Shown here: in pieces, positions 46,141-58,600 of the stretch
Layout: the number at the start of each line of letters is the position of its first letter
Numbering within the stretch: the stretch's first letter is position 1
Assembly (NCBI GenBank): GCA_035610835.1
Contig: CM069455.1
Location: 2,379,805 to 2,443,804, forward strand
Source: Ophiura sarsii
Taxonomy: Eukaryota > Echinodermata > Ophiuroidea > Amphilepidida > Ophiuridae
Direction of reading: 5' to 3'
Length of the DNA stretch: 64,000 bases
Notes under the pieces: generated by a model
What the model was told of the DNA's origin: nothing
Databases searched by the model: none
What the model saw: the letters and a program-made list of their open reading frames with translations, nothing else
Program-made: the position numbers and the translations under genes

Positions 46141-47473
46141 CATTGGTGATCCTAATACATGTCAAATGACATCAAAATGCAAAAGGATAAATATATTTGA
46201 GGAGTATGATGTAACAGCCAATGTTACCCAAACAGTCATATGTATTTATTTTACCTAGCTTCATGATTTGTTTCATATGCTTTATTACTAAAAAATATTA
46301 GTTTTGCAATAAGTCCATCTGCTAGACCGTTTTTAATCAATTATTCTGTTTCATTTCTTAAACGCTCGTGGATGCTTTGTGGAAACATCGCAAGGAGTAA
46401 AGAAGCTAGTGGGCAACAGATAGTATTTGTTTATCATTGTACTGTGTATTTTTAATTGTAAAAGTGTGTCTACAATTCTTACAATTCACAAAGCAATTTG
46501 CTGCTAGCGGTTGCTCTTGCCAGTTCAATGTTTGGCCTCTATCCCAGCAACTATTCGAGGAGTCCTTATGATCAACAGAATGAAAGTCAATCTGCTATAA
46601 TTTTAGATTGCTGTTTTAGTGTGCACTTCAAATGTTGGTCTCTTCCAAGCAACCATGTTTTGTGAATCACAAGGATCTAACATATTTCACATGCTGTATA
46701 ATATTGTAAAATGTTGATGTCCCATTAACACAATGTGTCGCAAAGAAACCCAGAACTAGTTTGCTTCCAAATGCTATGATTATAATAAAAGGACGCTCGT
46801 ACAAGGTAATTTTGATGTGCAATATATTATTTATTCAATGGTAGGTACTGCCATTTCCATTTCACATTTCAATGTCTGTTGGCAATAGCATTGAACTTCA
46901 GTGATATCGGTAAATTCATGATGTATGCGCAGCTCAGATAATAGCATCATAGCTTTAATAATAATAAAACGTGTTGGATTACATGTGAATTAACTCCTTT
47001 ACATAAATTAGAACTCTTTCTACTGTGAATAAAGTCCTTCGACACAAGCAGTTATGTTTTGCAGCATATTATATATTGAATGGAATTGTTTTGAAAAATA
47101 TTGTTAAATGTTTTGTTTGACACCAAATCCATTCAGTTTACTGTATTTGGTCTTCTAGCAGTGGCAGGCACCACAATTTCAATATCACAAGATATGGAAA
47201 ATCAAATTGATCCAACGCTAAATTCAAATTTTTGCCCAGTCATGTGGAAACAGACAAACTTCATTATCTTGATTTCAAATTGGTTGGTCATCGGAGTGAA
47301 ATAAAGAACCTGATATTAGACTTTGGTTAAATTTGATTGAACATTGGATGAATAAGACATGATTGACTTTTTTCTTCCCTGAAGCCATACACATAATTTG
47401 AGACACTTGTGATCTGAATCAATTTATCCTCGACCCCTATACACTAATTGCACATTAAGATGGCGACACCTTA
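46141..47473. other. AT-rich intergenic, nothing recognised
   Basis: No exon-like segment, inverted repeat or tandem array identified. Confidence 0.45.
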
Positions 47474-48347
47474 GGCCCTTCACAATGAATTCTATGTTTC
47501 CTGTTGCCGCCCGCCCCAAAATGACCAAATCCCAAAATAATTCATTATTTGAGTTTTCATTATTACATTATTATTTCAACTGAAAAGGTTTTATTGTATG
47601 TGTTTATTTTGGTTCAATATGCATACACCAGTAAGATCTGTATAAGGAAATATTGTAGACAGAAGAATTGATTAAACTGGAGTGATGCGACTCATGAGAG
47701 AGTACAGTTTTATGTATACAATAGACAGGAATAGCTTACTTTTAAAAAATAAAATAAATGGTAAAATACACTTTGACATCTTATATGATTGCTATAAAAG
47801 TGCATTACATACCTGATTTTCAAAAGGCCTCAGCTATGAGAAACTTTACAAAATGTGTACATGGTAATGTGAAAGTTCATTATGAACCACGGATAGTGAT
47901 CTTCAGCTGTTTTTGTACTCTGCACTTGGTTTATAATCTGTGTATGCCCCTAACTATATAGTAAGTTGTAACTTTTTATTTGTCAATTAAAATGTGAGGA
48001 GGTCGTAATTAACAAATTTGTTTGAGTATGAAAATACAAAATCTTCAAAAACATATTAATAATTGAAAGATAAGCATGTTCTGGAATTGTGTGCACCTTT
48101 TTACTTCTTTGTAAATCATCTTCTATGCTTTCTAAAGCAGAAGAGAGATTGATTTGGTAGTAGCCCATAGGCTTTCTGTGACGTGTGTGTAGTTACCAGC
48201 ACAATCTACTTGAATGCAATTATTCATGTAGATATGGTATTAATTTGCCCGAAGTTTTTACTCTTGAAAAAATAATGAATATTGAAAAGTGACCGCCCCT
48301 ATTTTTCTAAGGTGCAACAGGAAACATAACATTCATTGTGAAGGGCC
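47474..48347. mobile_element. 874 bp Harbinger-like MITE
   Basis: Inverted ends GGCCCTTCACAATGAAT...TGTTTCCTGTTGC, ~38 bp, flanked by TTA at 47471-47473 and 48348-48350. GGC ends with a TTA duplication fit PIF/Harbinger. A third end of the family is at 61455. No transposase frame. Confidence 0.8.
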
Positions 48348-49380
48348 TTATTGAAACTTTAAGGTGAGGCTCTCCCCTCACACACTATCACATCACCCTA
48401 CGTCGATGGTTTCACGCAGTTGAGCATTGCGTTAGGCAGGTTTATAAGGGGGAGAGTCTAGCTTTCGTTTCAAAATGGTATATAGCCCAATATTTGGGTT
48501 GTATTGAATAAATAAAATTGTGGTTGAAAATCATTCAACGCTATTTCAGCATGGCTTACAAATCTATTGGATTACATCTGAATGGTTTCCCTCATAAAGG
48601 TAACACCAACACACCATTGAAGCACACACTGAATCATGTTTTGTCCCTTTTTATTGAATGTTGAATACCGCAATTTGTTAACAATCAGAATTATGTTCTC
48701 ACTACATTAATTTTAATGAAAAAGGGTATGTGGAAGGTAACTTTTAGGCAATCATAGAAGTATCTCATTTTCATGAAACACAAATATTATAATTATGTGA
48801 CATGATAAATATAGCATGTAAATTCGGGGCAGAGTTAGTACATATTCTTTTCTAACACAGTATGTATACATGAATTCATCGGGTTTTTTAATCAAGTAAC
48901 ACTATACAGATGATGCTGTTGTTTTCAATTATGTATTATTAAACCAACGGAATTGTATTATTCCAAGAGTAAACAAAGATTTTGTATTGAATCCTTTTAA
49001 AAAATACATATTATGCATTCGTATATTTAGATGCATTTATATATTAATCATTAAAAGTATTGTGAAGGGATGTCGTGATTGACAGTGTGATAGTACACAT
49101 GTATACAAATCTTAACAGGCTATAAGTGTGATAGTTAAAATGTAGTAATCTCACGGTAAGACGGACTGACTGTTCCTCTCCTTAAGACAGAGTGAAACTT
49201 CTGTCTTTTAACTTGTGATTACATTTTCACTATTACACAAATTCAAGACAGAAAATATTACTGGTAGTTTTAAATCAGACATACATAAAAGCTATAGCCT
49301 AAAATTATATGTTAATCCTACATAACACCGTGCTTTGTCAGGTCAACTTGAATCTACTTGAATTTAAGTTTGTTTTGTTA
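48348..49380. other. AT-rich intergenic, nothing recognised
   Basis: No supported feature. Confidence 0.45.
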
Positions 49381-49404
49381 ACCCTTACCCCCTGAGTGCT
49401 AAAA

Positions 49405-49605
49405 AATGCTACGTAGAAATGGTGGTCTCGTGCATCGGAAGAGCTATCCCCGAGCACGTTAAAAGGTCAGACTCCTTCGTAAAGAGTAGGGGATCATCCC
49501 GGGTCTGTATCTGTACACACACACATCGGGCATCCCTTTAATTTAGTGCTTAAGTCACTATTGGGTTTGTCCTGGCTCTTCAGCCTAATTGTTATAAATA
49601 AATAA
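49405..49605 (+). mobile_element. Possible SINE body with AT-rich tail
   Basis: A GC-balanced block (GGTGGTCTCGTGCATCGG ... CTGGCTCTTCAGCC) ends in ATAAATAAATAATC, like a SINE 3' end. Pol III boxes are not clear, so this is tentative. Confidence 0.35.
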
Positions 49606-49694
49606 TCAAAAGTCCCACTCTAAACGCATGCGCCGTCGGTTTTCGATGACGTAGTCAACCAAGCCGATATAACGAGTGCGGTATATACTGCACG

Positions 49695-49850
49695 AATGTG
49701 TAGCTGAGGGCCGTGGCTTAGTGGTTGGAAGGTGGGGCTTGAGAACAAAGGGTCCCGGATCGAATCCCGGCAGGTTCCCAGAGATTTAGTTGGTGTTTTT
49801 TCCTCGAAAATTGTGATCCCGGTCAAAAATCCTAAACCGGGGTTAGGGTT
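49695..49850 (+). mobile_element. tRNA-headed SINE fragment
   Basis: A box TGGCTTAGTGG (49714-49724) and B box GGATCGAATCC (49757-49767) at tRNA-like spacing, followed by unrelated body sequence. No acceptor-stem pairing, so not a true tRNA. Confidence 0.65.
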
Positions 49851-49981
49851 ATTATTTAGCGTTACATTGTAGCTTGTAAGCCTCCAACCAGTTTGCTATA
49901 AGATTCAAATTTGTAGTTCGGTCATTTGACAGATTTTTGGGTTTTTGGAGTGATGGCTTTCAATATTTGTTTAATGATATC

Positions 49982-50178
49982 CAGGGCTGGAAATAGCACC
50001 AGACTATTAGCGGGTAATTTTGGCGTTGGGCAGGTGAAGATGCAAAAGTACCCGCCCACTGGTGGGTAAAAGTTTTAAAACAGTTCAAGTAAGTTACACA
50101 GGCTTGTAGCATTTCTGCTTGGCAGGTAATTATGTGACTCGACTGGCTGGTTGAAAAAAATGTGAAGTTCCAGCCCTG
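49982..50178. mobile_element. 197 bp hAT-like MITE with perfect 8 bp target duplication
   Basis: Ends CAGGGCTGGAA and TTCCAGCCCTG, flanked by ATGATATC at 49974-49981 and 50179-50186. Non-coding. Confidence 0.9.
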
Positions 50179-50313
50179 ATGATATCACAATGAATTGTCA
50201 GCCATTGCCAGTATCAGGCCCATCATTATATAATATACAATAACTCCGCTTTGAAATTCCAAAATTTGACCTAGTGGATGATTTAGGAACATTAGAATAA
50301 TATGTTGCATCTA

Positions 50314-50419
50314 TAGCCCTTTTCCATCTGCTGTATATCTGCTGACACTAATTAATTATAATCAATTAGCCCTTTTCCATCTGCTGTATATCTGCTGACA
50401 CTAATTAATTATAATCAAT
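50314..50419 (+). repeat. Perfect 53 bp tandem duplication
   Basis: TAGCCCTTTTCCATCTGC starts both copies (50314 and 50367); no differences seen, so recent. Confidence 0.95.
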
Positions 50420-51002
50420 TACTATCACTTTGTTGTGAAAAATTCATATTCCTCATTTTGTGATTGAGGGAGTTCTGAATTTGAAAGGAGGAAACAGCCC
50501 GGTAAGGGAAATTTAGATATATTTTGACTTCAGTCTCATTGTCCTTGATTGCATCACAAATGTTTTACATTGAACATACACCTGTACTTCAATTAACTCA
50601 AAATACAATCTACAATTAAAGCATTGAATGTGAGATGTCATTGTTTTATTACCGGTACCTCACTCATTTAGTATAAGTTAGTTAAGACAAAGAATATGAT
50701 ACATTCACAATAATAATAATTGGTAGGCGCTTAATTATTATCTGTTCAAATCTTGTATCTATTTGATCAAATGAGAATAACCATTGTCATTGTAAAAAAT
50801 ATGACTGTTGAATAATAACATTGTTATGGTGAACATTTGCATCACTTCTTTTTGCATGAAAACCGAACATAACATGATTAGCTTTAGTAAAGATGGATAC
50901 ATTTAAGAAGTATTACACCACTGTCTTAATTCAAAATGTTTAAAAAATAAAGCAGTTGGTCAAACATCTAATTGTACATGTTCTTTCATACTTAATACTA
51001 AA

Positions 51003-51130
51003 CAGGGCAAGTTGAAATATCCAGGTCCCGATTCCATCAATTTGAATACAGAAATGATTAGATTTAATGATCTGCATGAATGGTACATACTGTATACTAT
51101 ACAGGGTGTTCCAGAATGATTTATATACCA
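51003..51130. mobile_element. Two solo mariner-like ends
   Basis: CAGGGCAAGTTGAAATATCC (about 51004) is an end of the 40845-41284 family. TACAGGGTGTTCCAGAATG (about 51104) is an end of the 31312-32209 family. Confidence 0.6.
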
Positions 51131-51189
51131 TGTCGAAAAAGAAAAGAAAAAATCAAAACAACATTGCAGTCAGTCCAACACAAGCAATA

Positions 51190-51650
51190 CAGTACAGTGT
51201 TGTAGACTTGGACTCAAGTCGATAAATTTGCGACTTGGCTTCCAAACATCGGCATTGACTTGTACATGGACTTGCAAAAACTGACTTGACACCAATGCAC
51301 GTCAAATAGTTCAGCAATCTCAAACCTTTTAATGGTGCAAGTGTAGGTCTGCTAATTATGGGTTTGAATGCTTTAGGAAATTAAAGACTGTCTTCGTTTG
51401 AGTCCAGTCTGTCCTCACAAAAAATGCCCTCATTCAGAAATTACAAGTCTAGCACTTTTAAGCATTCCACAGCTTGCACAGTTCATGATCAAATCGGTGG
51501 GCCAAAGTTGATGCCTGAATGCATTGTTATTCTGAACAAAATGGTCTGACTTAACCTGTACTTGTGACTTGACTCGACTTGCAGTGAGTTGTGACTTGAC
51601 TTGGACTTGCAAAATATGACTTGCAAAATATGATGGGGAACATCTGTCCT
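51190..51650. repeat. GACTTG-rich repeat
   Basis: Clusters of GACTTG/CAAGTC at 51205-51295 and 51545-51632 (for example GACTTGACTTGGACTTGC). Probably a transposon with multiplied subterminal hexamers; ends not defined. Confidence 0.5.
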
Positions 51651-51659
51651 ACTTTGGTC

Positions 51660-52740
51660 TGTTAATGTCATCAAAATTTCTTTATCTGTTCAGATGGCAT
51701 GGCATTATTGAAAATTGATTTACACCCGTTTTTCATTTGAGCGTATTTCAGTTGATGAAACTCGCACAAAACTTCAAAACTGATCACCTTTTTGGGGGCT
51801 ATGATTTTTTTTTCGCATGATATTTTGATATCTGAAGAATCTTTATTTATGAATTATAGGCTAAAATGTGGTGCATTACTGCCCAAGATGGTTAAACACC
51901 AGCCAGTTTGTGTATTACTCATTGGACACAATTTGTGTGATCTTGTGCTTCTAAAATTAGAACCACTGGAGCTATGCAACTCAAACTTTGGAATGTGACA
52001 ATTGTAGGGAGGACCTCATGTAAAAAATCAAGTTTAAAGCTGGGCCAGCAATCAGATACCTTTAAGAAAGCATGATACAAATCACTCGAGCAGACCAATT
52101 TCCTCACACCATTCAAATATTGCTTCACGAAACATCACCAACTGTGTACATCTATTAATATTATTGAAGAAATGAAAAATAGCAAATTACCAGCATATCA
52201 TATAAATTAGCTACATGTACAGGGCAAATAAAAAAAGTGTACTCAACTTTGGGATTTTAGATCTTAAAATTTGTGAAAATATTTCACAGAGTTTTTATTG
52301 AGGCAGTCAGATTATCTCATTTTCCTTCTAAATCATTTTAGTTGGTTCAAACGGGTTGTGGTAAACATATTTTATGCTTATTTGCGTGAAAGTGATCATT
52401 TTATAAACCGAACAAGATTTGCAAATTTTTTCGCATTATAAAATCTATTAAATTCTACTATTAAAAACGGTCCATACGAGTCCGACTATAACAAAAGCCA
52501 AATTTGTTGTTTGTGTTGCTAAATCTGGGTAATAATGACTTTGTTTTGACAATATTTTGCATTTTAATGTTTGAAAAAATAACTGAGAATGTGTGATTTG
52601 TCTTTATTAGTTAGATATTGCGTACCATACATGAATCCACGCAGTTTGTGCGTGTGCATGATTATTCAAAGCAGGCAAGTTGGTAAACAACTCGCTTAAA
52701 TTGCCGATTTGGAAAAGTGTACTTTAGATCCCAGTAAAGA
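51660..52740. other. AT-rich intergenic with diverged MITE relatives
   Basis: A diverged, inverted relative of the 5643-5995 MITE lies at about 51965-52075 (GCAACTCAAACTTTGGAATG, AGATACCTTTAA). Otherwise nothing recognised. Confidence 0.5.
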
Positions 52741-52767
52741 ATCGTTCAATACTGAACATAACAATCA

Positions 52768-52857
52768 CCAGTACCGGTCGATACTGGTACGATTTTACTG
52801 TTCCAGTATCGGTCGATACTGAAACACCTAATTGTGTTCCAGTATCGGTCGATATGT
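52768..52857. repeat. Three regularly spaced palindromes
   Basis: CCAGTACCGGTCGATACTGG, CCAGTATCGGTCGATACTG and CCAGTATCGGTCGATATG start at about 52768, 52803 and 52839, 35-36 bp apart. CAGTATCG-GT-CGATACTG is an inverted repeat, like an operator array or a foldback repeat. Confidence 0.8.
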
Positions 52858-52869
52858 GTGGCTTCGTAA

Positions 52870-53422
52870 TAAGATTTACTGTTTACAAATTAAAACGGAA
52901 GTATACATTTGTGAAATAATACAATTTTGAGCTCAAATTAGCAGTATAGTATTTACTCATTTTAGATATATAAATGCTTGGTGCCAACAAAATTTGTGGT
53001 TAACCGCCGGTTAAATGGCAAGGAAAAACTGGTTATGCAAGTCAAACTTTAGAATGTGACCATTTTAAGGATGACCTTTCATGTAAAATAGAAAACATCC
53101 AGTTTTTGAAAATTGGGCCATCAATCGGAACATATACCTTTAAAAGTCACGGTTCATTAAAATCATGTGTCTGAAATATAATTTGTCTGATCTAATAAAC
53201 AATTATATTAAATTCATAAAAGTAGGCTATATTACTATTACAATTCAGCAAGAAGTAAATTATTTCAATTGAGAGGCATTACATTCAAACAAAAATCTAT
53301 AGTAATTGAATCTGCAAGACTGCAATTGACTTATGATGCCCCAAGGGCATATTACAACCTTCATAACCCAAATTTAAAGTGGACAACATAATCAGCAGTT
53401 GATAAAATATTAAATGATGTAT
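52870..53422. other. AT-rich; diverged MITE relative at 53035-53145
   Basis: GCAAGTCAAACTTTAGAATG and AAGGATGACCTTTCATGTA relate it to the 12564-12871 family. Rest featureless. Confidence 0.5.
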
Positions 53423-53425
53423 TAG

Positions 53426-53774
53426 GCCAAACAAAGAAGAAGGTCTGTCTCAGAAGCCCGCCCGCATTGGTATGTGAAATGAGCTACGGCGCGTGCGTAG
53501 GTCTATGCGCTACGGCTAAAAACCTCTTTTTTGGATTTTTTTTGGATTTTTTTTTTTTTGGGGGGGGGGGGCGTTGGTTTTTCTGGATTTAAAAAAAATA
53601 AAATAAAAAAGTTCTCCGTAAGCTTGGATAAGCACAACAACAAAAAAATCAACAAAAAAAAAATTGCATACCTCATTACATAGCCTATTTTCTAAAAAAA
53701 ACAAAAACAAAAAAAACACAGCACTTAGCTTTTTTGCACAATGTTTCTGAGACAGACCTTCTTCTTTGTTTGGC
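53426..53774. mobile_element. 349 bp Harbinger-like MITE
   Basis: Inverted ends GGCCAAACAAAGAAGAAGG continuing TCTGTCTCAGAA, ~31 bp, flanked by TTA on both sides (53422-53424 with one base slack, and 53775-53777). The inside is G-, T- and A-runs plus a GCGCGTGCGTAGG patch. No coding. Confidence 0.8.
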
Positions 53775-54045
53775 CTTACCGACGAAATGTCAAAATCACA
53801 GGTTCAAATGAGTTCAATGGAGTGGGAACATAATGTAAGTAAAATTTAAATTAAATATATCTCAAGAACTCACAGAACTTTAAGATTTAAGAAGGTGGTG
53901 AGATCAAAGGAGCCCAAAATCAATGTTTGGTGGTCACTGTTTTGGCCACAGAACTTTTGAAAAACATAATGTAGCACACAATGTACAATATCAATCAATT
54001 AAACTTCTATTTAAAAGAAATCCCCAATATGCAATAGCAATACTA

Positions 54046-55001
54046 CAGCGTGTCCCAAAAAACTGGGTTCAAACGTTTGAGAGCTTATAACTAAAAGTAT
54101 GAAGAATTGATAGTTAATATTTAAGGATACCAAACAAATTATACCTGATCTTATTTGGTTAAACCCTGTGACCAATCCAATATAAACTTTTTGAAATACA
54201 AAGATGTAAATAGAGCGTGGTCAGAACATATTTGTTCGACTTTTCAGGGAACACCCCCACACTGTAAAAACAATCGGTTGACTATTTATAAACACTACAA
54301 CACGTTTATTTGTTGTTGTTTACGTGTAAAGGTATAGGAAGTCGTTTACGATAAACAGGTTGCATAAACGCTACAACGTGTTGATACGTTTATTAACTGT
54401 TATCAAAAACGTGTTTATACCAGCAATCATGTGTTTATAATTGCTGGTATAAACACATTTTTTTGATAACAGTTAATAAACGTATCAACGCGTTGTAGCA
54501 TTTATGCAACCCGTTTATCTTTAACAACCTCCTATACCTTTACACGTAAACAACAACAAATAAATGTGTTGTAGTGTTTATAAATAGTCAAACGTTTGTT
54601 TTTACAGTGCATGTGTTGCAATTGCGCATTGTTGTGACTTCATCAAAGTTTTGCTTTTGCATTCGTCATGTTGCAATAAAACAAGTTCACATTAAAACAA
54701 AATGTTCTTTGTTATAGTCGCAGTTATCGCTAAGTTCTTTCATAGAATAAACCTATGCCGGGAATAATACTTCACAAGCGAGCAGTTTCATGCAACGCAC
54801 GGATGGTTTTTTCCTTACATCGGGACAAAGAGGTTCTGACCATGCTCTTTTCAAAACTTTGTATTTCAAATGGTTTATGTTTGAAAGGAGGAAACAGAGT
54901 GGCCCGGTATGTTTGATATCCTCAAATATAAACTATTCATGTTTCCTACTTATTTCATTATAAGCTCGCAAACTTTTGAACGCAGTTTTTTGGGACACAC
55001 T
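54046..55001. mobile_element. ~0.96 kb mariner-like element with 45 bp inverted ends
   Basis: Left CAGCGTGTCCCAAAAAACTG... and the right end inverted share GTGTCCCAAAAAACTG.GTTC and GAGCTTATAA, bordered by TA. It holds the 350-bp foldback and a TTTGAAAGGAGGAAACAG block also found at about 50483. Confidence 0.8.
54260..54609. repeat. 350 bp near-perfect foldback nested in the mariner-like element
   Basis: Starts CACTGTAAAAACAA and ends TTGTTTTTACAGTG. The ~170-bp arms pair with roughly 90% identity by eye, meeting at CAGCAAT-loop-ATTGCTG near 54425-54445. Arms repeat AAACGTGTTTAT-like words. CACTGT ends with CA on both sides resemble CACTA-type termini, but this is only suggestive. Confidence 0.9.
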
Positions 55002-55158
55002 ATAACAATGACATTATCAATGAATGAATTAATTAGCAATGTGAATATTCATGACAGAAATGGTTAAACCAAAACTATATTATGTGTTGCAATGGCCGGA
55101 AATCACTGTTTTATGTTGTATTTTACTTTCCCCATTTCTTTATTTCCTAGTTCTGCAT

Positions 55159-55682
55159 TTAAATTGCATCGGATGGAACATCCTCTATTGAGGGAGTGGC
55201 CCAAAGATCAAGTGGATGCCATTGGCGACATAAAAAACACTGGTATTTAAATGCACGGTCAATATCACTATTAGGCCTCAGGGCATGCTTTGCATCCTCA
55301 AATGATTTGTATTCATCATCTATGGATGTTGTCTTCCTTTGAAGTCTCATGCGAAGACTTTCTGCTGGCCAGAACAGTGACCACCGAAAGTGGATTTTGT
55401 GCTCCTTTGATCTTAACACCTTCTTGAATCTTAATGTAACTTCAAACTCATCGTCTACATCTTCAGGACTTAATTCAGTCTCCCTATAAGAAGTATACAC
55501 TCGTATAGCACCAGACTTAAATGTCTCACTAAATAAAAATAGATGAGGATAGATATCGTCCTCATCACTGCCTGCTGCAACCTCTTGTGGCGGATTGTAG
55601 CACATTGTCCCCAGCTGTTTGTCCGAGACAGAGGACCTGGATTCAAAATGGGTTTCCTTCGTCTCATCGGAATCGTAAAAGT
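55159..55682 (-). CDS. Finger gene, terminal exon
   Basis: Acceptor TTTTTTGTATTCAG (minus strand). About 174 residues: DFYDSDETKETHFESRSSVS..., an acidic EDDIYPHLFLFSETF region, basic FKKVLRSKEHKIHFRWS, then FKYQCFLCRQWHPLDLW and a stop. AATAAA lies just past the stop (55138-55143 on the other strand), implying a very short 3' UTR. Confidence 0.75.
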
Positions 55683-58600
55683 CTGAATACAAAAAATCAA
55701 AACATAATTAAATAAATTTCAGATACCCAGTCCGCCTGTCTGTCACACAACTATAGTTTTAAATGAGGAACATTTAGAGCGATTGGCAATTAAAGGAGAA
55801 ATCTGTGTAATTTTTTAGATTTTTGTAAGGCAACATTTTCACTGATACATACGTTAGCCATATGAGAACTAAAGATCCATGGATTGAGATAGATGCAAAA
55901 TTTGATTCAGTTTATCTGCTTATGAACTTAACAAACCAGTTTCTTTGCAGCCCAGATATCTTTGTTTCTTATACTCCCTCGCGTCAAAATAATATTAACA
56001 TGGAATTGTGTAGTTTAATTATTTGGTTTGCCGGCATGCAGTGCCTAACGTAAATGTGTTTAATGGTACCTGATTAGCAATTTTTTGAAAATCAAAACAT
56101 GAAATACAATGATAAAAGAGCAATTATACCACAAATACTGAACATGTCCCACAAAACCTTTTATGGGATGTTTCAATGTACATAAGCACCATATCTTCAT
56201 TCATGTAAGAAGATTTCAATTAACAAATATTTATAACTTACCGATCCTGCATCCTGGAAAATGTTCCTGGACAGCAGGGCAGAAATCGGCAACTGAAAAA
56301 AAAGAATAAATAAATAAGTAATTTATTGGTTGGTTGGTCTCATTAAATAATAATTAGTATTTGGAATTATGTGTATAATAAGCTGAAAGATTTTGTCGGT
56401 TTTCAAATTCTTTTTATACATTCAGAATCTAAAGATATATTTGATCAACTATGAACACTTAAATTGGGCTAGCTAATGCTCTTTCAGAATATAAATCTAC
56501 TTATGTCATTTGAATTTGATGTTTATACAAGCCAAAGTTTAAACTACATTTATTTTCAGATATTGTTTTCTTCAAATTAATATAAGCCTATCCAAGGATA
56601 TTAAAACTTAAGTGTACTGCACCACGATAGTGATGCGCAGTACCAGCTGAGTTTATGACTCGAAAATGTAAGCGTCGCGTCAAGTAAAAAACTTGCGCAT
56701 AAATGAATAGAGTGCGACTCATGTGCCACCTGTGTGCAAGTGTACGCTAAACAATGCGCGGCTGATCAACACACAGGTTCTGTACCGTGCCGCTATTTGA
56801 AAACGGGAGGCATACTTTTATTGCAGCATGGACCCCATGGGCGATTTTTCTTGATAAACACTGTGAATGGATTACTACGATTAAAGCAAGGAACTAAATG
56901 TCCTAGGCGTAGAACGACACAATGGGAATTGTATAGATATTAGAGCACACAATAAAAGTAGGACTTCAAACATCATGGAATATATTTCCATCACTGTCTT
57001 CAGTAGATAGCACACCTGATACAACATTCGTAGATAGCAACCTGTCATTAGGTTTGCAGGATAAGCATATTCATGGAAGAGTTCTTATCAGATTAACAAA
57101 GACCACTGCTGTGGTGCTTTTCTAGGAGGACCTTAGATATGAAAGAAAAAAGTCGCTATGTAATGGCAATGAGGGTCTTCATTTGGAGGGGACATGCCTG
57201 TGATCTGGGGAGCAAAACTGACTAATTTGTATTAATATACACAGCGTTTGTCATTTCATTGGGAGGGAGTGGGGTCAGGGCCATGGCCGGGGAGCGAGGC
57301 TGTGAGGCAGAGAAGATTCTCATAATGTCATAATCTTCCATTTATTCAAATTAAGGGCCTATCAAATGAAGGGCCTATATAGACCTCCAGGAAAAAAGGA
57401 TTATGATAATATAACATTCGATTGCTAGGTCTATGAAATGTTACTTTTATTTACTCATTTTGCACAATTAAAATCCCCATTGAATCAGACTTAAAACCCG
57501 GGCCATTCACAAACAAACTGCGGCAACACCGTTTATCAAAACGAGCACCATTCATCAGTTTGCGGATAGGATTGATTTTGTCATGTTTATACTATCCTTT
57601 TTTTATAATCAAAACATAACCCCCCCCCCCCCCCCCACCCCTCATTTGCATGTTTATGAGTGCGCGCATATACGTTCAGTTTAAAACATGCATAGCCAGA
57701 GGCCCAGACTCCCCTCCCAACACTGCTGTCAATTCCCATTGAAATCCCATAAAAAGGGCTTAATTCCAATTCCTTTATGAATGAAGCGACGTGTGTGACG
57801 CAGGATGAAAGCGCGAACATGCTATGCCGCATTACGCAACGCGGACCAGTTATGCATTTTAAATTGCATACTTACGTCACTTCCTATGCCATACCATAAT
57901 GCGGTATTCATTTTGTCAGACTGTTGAACCAAAAAAATACGTCCTTTTTATGGAAGTATCTAAAAAACTAAGTTTGTGACCCTATTTTTTCCCCCATTAA
58001 TCTGTAGTGCCTTATTAATGCGCAACTTTTATTAAATTTACAACAAAATTGGCGGAGCAGTTTTGTTTTTATCCGAAAATGTTTGGCCTAAAAATTGAAT
58101 TTCCATAGGATAGTGTACTAAATAGTAGTCAAAAATGGCTAAAAAACATGTGTTTAGAAATGGCTGTAGCTCAAAAACCAAGTGGGTGAGGTGAACTCCT
58201 TGTTTTTATTCAAGATTCTTTTTTATAAACTTTGTTTGCAGTGAATATTAAAAAATTGGCGGACAAATTCTATTGTGGTGCAGTACCCTTAAGTGATCAT
58301 AAGATATACGTCTAACTCAAAAAGATCAAACAAAGTTGACTCCACATTCATACAATTTTATGAATCTATATGATTGATACATCATGATGTGATTACAATC
58401 TATTTTTGCAGCAAATCAACCTTTCCATTGACCACAACAAAATGATGTATAGGGGGCTGGCATTTTCTTCGGAAGGGGGGGGGGGGGGGGGGGTCCCAAA
58501 TATACTGGGGGGGGGGGGGGTCATAGTTTTTTTGACATGAAAACAGGGGGGTCATAAAATTATTTCATTGAAAATGGGGGGGGGGGTCACAAATTTATCA

